From Portibacter lacus (GTDB taxonomy: Bacteria > Bacteroidota > Bacteroidia > Chitinophagales > Saprospiraceae): a stretch of DNA of 64,000 nt. Under the pieces are notes generated by a model. It saw only the letters and a program-made list of their open reading frames with translations. It searched no databases and had not been told where the DNA came from. The stretch covers positions 299,001 to 363,000 of the forward strand of contig NZ_JAJNKA010000002.1 of assembly GCF_021533215.1 (NCBI RefSeq). Direction: 5' to 3'. Both the position numbers and the translations under genes were made by a program. The first letter of the stretch is position 1; each line of letters starts with the position of its first letter. Below, piece after piece: positions 63,031-64,000 of the stretch.

Positions 63031-64000
63031 TTATGCTATTAATTCAATTTCCTCTTTCGCTTGTGCGGCAAGTACTTTTTTATACTCTTTAGGAAAGACT
63101 TTAATAAATTTCCGCTTCTCATTTTCCCAATCATTAAGAATCTGAATCGCAGACAAGCTACTTGTATATTTAAAATGATTTCTGATCAGTGTTCTCAAAT
63201 GATCAAAATCATCCTCTGTTAACTCATCTAAATCAATCATTTCTAAATTACACTTCTGTCCGAAATCGTCGTCTTCATTATAGATATAGGCAATTCCTCC
63301 ACTCATTCCAGCGGCAAAGTTTCTTCCGGTTGGACCTAGAACGACAACTTCTCCACCAGTCATGTACTCACAACCGTGGTCTCCGATACTTTCCACAACT
63401 GCCGTTACTCCGGAGTTCCGAACTGCAAATCTTTCTCCCGCTACACCTTTGATATAAACTTCTCCTGAAGTTGCTCCATAAAGCGCAACATTACCGATGA
63501 TGATATTTTCGCTTTCATTAAAAGTAACATTACGATCTGGTACTACGATCAACTTAGCTCCACATAAACCTTTACCGAAGTAATCATTAGCGTCTCCTTC
63601 TAACGTGAAGCTTATTCCTTTCACACTAAAAGCACCGAAACTTTGCCCAGCAGAACCTCTGAATCTGAAATTAATCGTATCATGAGGTAAAGCTTCTGCA
63701 CCATATCGCTTGCTTATTTCACTCGACAACATCGTTCCTACCGCTCTATCCGTATTCTTGATTTCGAAATTAGTATTGATCGGAGCAGCATATTCTATGG
63801 CAAGATCAGCATATCGAATTAACTTCCGATCCAATACTTTCTTAAGACCATGGTCTTGTTCGATCGTCTTGTATTGATTCTGAAACTTACTGTCGAAAAA
63901 CAAAATTGGACTAAGGTCTAAACTCTCCCACTTCCAATGATCTAAGTGATCTCTTACTTTAAGTAAGTCTGCTCTTCCCACCATTTCATTAATGGTTCTG
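63031..64000 (-). CDS. gltB: Glutamate synthase large subunit, C-terminal part (truncated by the window)
   Basis: The frame is open to the right edge: codons before the first Met (63984) read R-T-I-N-E, matching the RTINEMVGR motif of GltB, so the gene continues beyond 64000. The ~320 residues present are the end of the FMN domain and the C-terminal beta-helix (GXGXG) domain, with GTMLSSEISKRYG, RFRGSAGQSFGAF, GGEVVVLGPTGRNFAAGMSGG and IRNHFKYTSS. The glutamine amidotransferase and Fe-S parts lie outside. It forms a pair with gltD. Confidence 0.95.
   Translation of the reverse strand, partial: RTINEMVGRADLLKVRDHLDHWKWESLDLSPILFFDSKFQNQYKTIEQDHGLKKVLDRKLIRYADLAIEYAAPINTNFEIKNTDRAVGTMLSSEISKRYGAEALPHDTINFRFRGSAGQSFGAFSVKGISFTLEGDANDYFGKGLCGAKLIVVPDRNVTFNESENIIIGNVALYGATSGEVYIKGVAGERFAVRNSGVTAVVESIGDHGCEYMTGGEVVVLGPTGRNFAAGMSGGIAYIYNEDDDFGQKCNLEMIDLDELTEDDFDHLRTLIRNHFKYTSSLSAIQILNDWENEKRKFIKVFPKEYKKVLAAQAKEEIELIA

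Overview
The window reads as a chromosomal segment of a Bacteroidota bacterium from a gliding, T9SS-bearing lineage. Evidence for this is the type IX secretion C-terminal sorting domains, a GldB lipoprotein, DUF6029 and Omp28-type envelope proteins, A+T-rich DNA, many non-ATG starts, few Shine-Dalgarno sites, and recurrent TAnnTTTG '-7' promoter elements (three with a TTG 19-21 bp upstream). A class II HMG-CoA reductase followed by a type 2 IPP isomerase points to the mevalonate route, as in flavobacterial and saprospiral lineages. The exact family cannot be fixed from the sequence alone. Almost all of the window is ordinary, densely packed chromosome. No phage, insertion sequence, CRISPR array, tRNA or rRNA was recognised.

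Layout. 1-5.6 kb: a minus-strand operon holB-ricT-lpdA, then queD and a T9SS-sorted protein. 5.9-9.1 kb: a two-gene membrane redox unit (FAD oxidoreductase plus polytopic 4Fe-4S protein). 9.1-15.2 kb: DUF2141 protein, DEAD-box helicase, a DUF6029/Omp28 pair next to a TlpA-like thioredoxin, and dinB with an apparent AUA start. 15.3-23.6 kb: nadB with an alpha/beta hydrolase, a translationally coupled trio (queuosine-tRNA mannosyltransferase-like protein, methyltransferase, GT4 glycosyltransferase), lgt and a small outer-membrane protein. 23.6-29.3 kb: a complete four-enzyme trans-4-hydroxy-L-proline catabolic cluster, divergent from an AraC regulator, with a perfect 11-bp inverted repeat between them. 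29.4-35.5 kb: an orphan ECF-like sigma factor, pyruvate kinase, acpP-fabF-rnc and a membrane hydrolase. 35.5-36.0 kb: a repeat island with a 20-bp doublet, a composite hairpin region and three 104-bp tandem units. 36.1-42.3 kb: AraC-type regulator, S41 peptidase, DUF4197 protein, gldB, 2OG-Fe(II) oxygenase, tatA and an OmpH/Skp chaperone. 42.3-43.9 kb: a second repeat island containing a 150-bp duplication of the 3' end of the Skp gene and three and a half copies of a roughly 415-bp unit. 43.9-48.8 kb: a minus-strand operon asd / coiled-coil protein / rlmB / TraB-GumN lipoprotein / gamma-carbonic anhydrase behind a good promoter. 48.9-54 kb: T9SS lamin-tail protein, EEP-family phosphohydrolase, small lipoprotein, ACT-domain protein and dapA. 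54.2-57.9 kb: two paralogous thioredoxin-fold periplasmic proteins and a TPR protein. 58-60.4 kb: fni and HMG-CoA reductase. 60.4-64 kb: AI-2E-family permease, gltD, and gltB running off the right edge.

Pathway links. asd and dapA are consecutive steps towards lysine. gltBD supplies glutamate, and the hydroxyproline cluster feeds alpha-ketoglutarate. acpP/fabF are fatty-acid synthesis. fni and HMG-CoA reductase are isoprenoid synthesis. lgt and several lipoproteins, tatA, Skp, GldB and the T9SS-sorted proteins are envelope biogenesis. queD and the mannosyltransferase-like gene may act in one tRNA-queuosine pathway.

The observations most worth a second look are the dinB start (no standard start codon upstream of the catalytic Asp), the paired operator in the hydroxyproline locus, the two repeat islands, and the DUF3524-methyltransferase-glycosyltransferase trio. 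No wholly new system is demonstrated.
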